Shown: one piece after another, positions 43,056-44,896 of the stretch
How positions within the stretch are numbered: position 1 is the stretch's first letter
How the letters are laid out: each line of letters starts with the position of its first letter
Assembly: GCA_021826965.1 (NCBI GenBank)
Contig: JAKAYA010000013.1
Span: 1 to 44,896 of the forward strand
Direction: 5' to 3'
Origin: Nitrospirota bacterium
Lineage (GTDB): Bacteria > Nitrospirota > Leptospirillia > Leptospirillales > Leptospirillaceae
DNA: 44,896 bases
Made by a program: the position numbers and the translations under genes
Notes under the pieces: generated by a model
Told to the model about the DNA's origin: nothing
Databases searched by the model: none
What the model saw: the letters and a program-made list of their open reading frames with translations, nothing else

Positions 43056-43610
43056 TCAGAAAATATTCACTCCGGCTCCGACCGAGACAAACTGGTAGGG
43101 GACCGGAAACACTCCCGCCCCGATTTCCCGCCACCGGACTTCCAGGAAAAACTGCCTTCCGGAAGAAAGGGAGCTGTTCACCTGGGCACCCGCATCGAAG
43201 TAGGTGTTGTCCACACCGTTCAGCATCGCCTGTCCGAAATCTCCGAACACGTCCACGGAAGCCTGGGCCCATGTGAAAAGATTGATGAGAAGACCGCTGT
43301 AAAAGGGCAAGATGTCTCCGGGAATGGCGCTGCTCCGCGCGGTGTTCGCCAGATAATCCGCACCGGCCCGCACACCGAAGTTTTTCGTGAACCAGTACTG
43401 GAGGTTGAAGCCTCCACCTGCCAGAAACTTTCCGTCGGCCCCCGGAACGTTGACGGGGTCCATTCCTTCTGCTTCGATACCGACCCCGAACTGATTGTTG
43501 CCGCCGGGCGACGCCAGCGCAAGACGGGGTTCCGTGCTCCCCAGAACCGCAAAAGCGCCCAGGAGAAAGACGAAATGCTTGACTTTACGCATCCATGTCA
43601 TGGCTTTCAT
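43056..43610 (-). CDS. Small outer-membrane beta-barrel protein, unknown function
   Basis: 184 residues from ATG 43610 with AAGGAG nine bases upstream. A signal peptide (VKHFVFLLGAFAVLGSTEPRLALAS) precedes alternating hydrophobic strands (NNQFGVGIEAEG, FLAGGGFNLQYWF, NFGVRAGADYL, YQFVSVGAGVNIF). It ends with a C-terminal phenylalanine, typical of Bam-inserted barrels. Its size suits an 8-stranded OmpA/OmpW-like barrel. No enzyme motif. It is divergent from the binding-protein gene, with a shared upstream region. Confidence 0.78.
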   Translation of the reverse strand: MKAMTWMRKVKHFVFLLGAFAVLGSTEPRLALASPGGNNQFGVGIEAEGMDPVNVPGADGKFLAGGGFNLQYWFTKNFGVRAGADYLANTARSSAIPGDILPFYSGLLINLFTWAQASVDVFGDFGQAMLNGVDNTYFDAGAQVNSSLSSGRQFFLEVRWREIGAGVFPVPYQFVSVGAGVNIF

Positions 43611-43694
43611 ACCAACCGCTCCTTTTCGAACAGGTCTTCCCGCACATTTCCGCATGCGGCTCGACCAACCCTCATTTAATAAACTTTCCCGACA

Positions 43695-43716
43695 GATAAG
43701 AATCATTGTCTTTATC
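43695..43716. promoter_or_regulatory. Possible Fur-like dyad between divergent genes
   Basis: GATAA (43695-43699) and TTATC (43712-43716) flank an AATCATTGTC core. It partly resembles the Fur box GATAATGATAATCATTATC, but with changed internal spacing. It lies in the 213-base region shared by the barrel gene and the binding-protein gene. Confidence 0.3.
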
Positions 43717-43729
43717 GGTTTTTTGAACC

Positions 43730-43738
43730 TGTTACGAT
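43730..43738 (+). promoter_or_regulatory. Possible extended -10 promoter of the binding-protein gene
   Basis: TGTTACGAT (TG-N-TACGAT) resembles an extended -10 element about 86 bases before the ATG. No good -35 stands at 16-18 bases, which extended -10 promoters can tolerate. Confidence 0.3.
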
Positions 43739-43823
43739 AGAGGCAGATTTCCGGACAACCCGGTCGGAGACACCGGTTTTCAGGACAATGTCTGCATTCG
43801 AGAAAAAATCAGGAGGTTGCACC

Positions 43824-44858
43824 ATGAACACAAAATCCCGAAACAGTCTTTCCGCTGACACACCTCCTCTTCCGCGCCACCGAAAGTTTTCAGGACTGGC
43901 CCTCCTCTTCCTCATGATGGGAATCGGCAACCTCCTGCCGGCCACAAGCGGTCCGTCACTCTTCGGAGCCCCGGACGCACGCGCAGCCGGCACTCCGACA
44001 GAAGCCCCGTGGGGGAACATTCCCACGGTGGGACTGCCCTTCACCGTCTTCGGTGTCGACAACGTTCCGGATCTCCACGGAAACCCGATAAAGACGCAGC
44101 TGACCCTTTTCGTCGCTGGCAACCAGTTCATGGTTTTTCCGAAACTTGTCCGGGCGTTCAAAAAGGAACATCCGGAAATCCGCCATGTCTTCTATGAAAC
44201 CCTGCCGCCCGGGATTTTGGCCAAACAGATGGTGCGGAAGGGAATCACGATCGGAAATCTGCATCTGACCGTCCAGCCGGACATCTATGAAAGCGGGATG
44301 AAGCGGATGAAAAAGGAAGAAAAATCCGGCATGGTGACCGGGAAACCGGTGGTCTTCGCCCGGAACAACCTTGCGATCATGGTCAGAAAGGGGAATCCCT
44401 TGCACATCCGGACGCTTGCCGACCTCGGAAAACCCTCGGTGCGCCTCTCCCTCCCAAACCCGAAATGGGAAGGGATCGGCCAGCAAATCCGGGCCTCTCT
44501 TCTGAAAGCCGGAGGACCGAAGCTGGTGCATACGATTTTTGTCACGAAGAAAAAAAACGGGACAACGTACCTGACCCACATCCATCACCGGCAGACCGCC
44601 TACCGGATTTTGCGAGGAGAATCTGACGCCGGCATTACCTGGATCTCGGAGGTCCTTTTCCAAGAGAAGATCGGTCATCCGATCGGTCTGGTCCGCATCC
44701 CGTCGAAACTGAACACCTGGGCCACCTATGTCGCCTCCATGACAAAAGGAGCTCCGCACGCCGAAAACGCCAGACTGTGGCTGAAATTTCTCCAATCTCC
44801 ACGAGCCCGGGCCATCTATCGGGAATACGGTTTTACGTCACCTTCACCCCAACGCTAA
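43824..44858 (+). CDS. Periplasmic substrate-binding protein (type 2 periplasmic-binding fold)
   Basis: 344 residues from ATG 43824 with AGGAGG eight bases upstream; an in-frame start 12 codons earlier lacks such a site. A long N-terminal region with a hydrophobic core (LALLFLMMGIGNLLPA) acts as a signal peptide. The mature protein has the ModA/extracellular-solute-binding form: QLTLFVAGNQFMVFPKLVRAFKKEHP, VFARNNLAIMVRKGNPLHI, GESDAGITWISEVLF and a C-terminal LWLKFLQSPRARAIYREYGF. This resembles molybdate/tungstate or related anion-binding proteins; the ligand cannot be read from the sequence. Another gene starts 10 bases downstream. Confidence 0.85.
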   Translation: MNTKSRNSLSADTPPLPRHRKFSGLALLFLMMGIGNLLPATSGPSLFGAPDARAAGTPTEAPWGNIPTVGLPFTVFGVDNVPDLHGNPIKTQLTLFVAGNQFMVFPKLVRAFKKEHPEIRHVFYETLPPGILAKQMVRKGITIGNLHLTVQPDIYESGMKRMKKEEKSGMVTGKPVVFARNNLAIMVRKGNPLHIRTLADLGKPSVRLSLPNPKWEGIGQQIRASLLKAGGPKLVHTIFVTKKKNGTTYLTHIHHRQTAYRILRGESDAGITWISEVLFQEKIGHPIGLVRIPSKLNTWATYVASMTKGAPHAENARLWLKFLQSPRARAIYREYGFTSPSPQR

Positions 44859-44867
44859 GGAGGCAAG

Positions 44868-44896
44868 ATGAAAAAATCCCGAAAAAATCTTCTGGT
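44868..44896 (+). CDS. Start of a further gene, cut by the window edge
   Basis: ATG 44868 follows AAGGAGG by six bases and opens MKKSRKNLL, which looks like the basic start of a signal peptide or membrane anchor. Only nine codons are visible. The tight spacing suggests one operon with the binding-protein gene. Confidence 0.55.

Noticed and set aside
1-44896. CRISPR arrays, insertion sequences, phage or defence genes
   Set aside because: No spaced direct repeats, transposases, integrases or defence-type proteins were seen; gene content is core motility and metabolism.

Overview
The window reads as one dense, GC-rich bacterial chromosome segment. Almost every gene lies on the minus strand; only a few genes at the right end are on the plus strand. 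It is mainly a polar-flagellum and chemotaxis locus. I infer a Gram-negative member of the Nitrospirota, most like Leptospirillum. The reasons are the overall protein character, FlhF/FlhG, a sigma-54 flagellar hierarchy, outer-membrane proteins, a split glycine dehydrogenase (GcvPA/GcvPB) and a heme-c sensor. No rRNA or marker gene is present to prove it. No insertion sequences, CRISPR arrays, phage genes or tRNAs were seen.

Layout, in the direction of minus-strand transcription (right to left). (1) At 44868-43056 a divergent pair comprises a plus-strand periplasmic binding protein, with the first codons of another gene, and a minus-strand small outer-membrane barrel. (2) At 42821-41190 there is a chemoreceptor, convergent with a plus-strand SurA/PpiD-like protein (40427-41131). 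(3) At 39897-30593 runs a same-strand series: gcvT, gcvH, gcvPA, gcvPB, a lipoate/octanoate transferase, a small unknown protein, two HDOD proteins, queG, and a sigma-54 activator with no N-terminal sensory domain. (4) At 30407-25507 is a three-gene operon of an exported TPR protein, a soluble PAS histidine kinase and an FlrC/FleR-type regulator. A consensus -24/-12 sigma-54 promoter precedes it, and a FleQ-like dyad lies further upstream. (5) At 25455-14859 is the basal-body/hook operon flgB-flgC-fliE-fliF-fliG-fliH-fliI-fliJ-motE-fliK-flgD-flgE. It has its own sigma-54 promoter and ends in a strong intrinsic terminator. (6) At 14683-1 is the export, regulatory and chemotaxis series fliL-fliN-fliO-fliP-fliQ-fliR-flhB-flhA-flhF-flhG-fliA-cheR-cheY-cheA-cheB and a heme-c receptor cut by the window edge. 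One sigma-54 promoter precedes fliL and a second candidate lies between fliP and fliQ.

Together the genes suggest a FleQ -> FleSR (FlrA -> FlrBC) style cascade. The domain-less activator at 30593-31621 may drive the TPR-kinase-regulator operon, whose regulator would then drive the structural operons with RpoN. fliA would act later. Unusual points: fliM is missing between fliL and fliN; an uncharacterised TPR protein is built into the regulatory operon; the class II regulator carries GAFSGA instead of GAFTGA; and a c-type heme receptor is attached to the chemotaxis genes. Coding density is high. The only gap over 300 bases is 39898-40426, upstream of gcvT, which holds several hairpins and a plausible promoter for the plus-strand gene.
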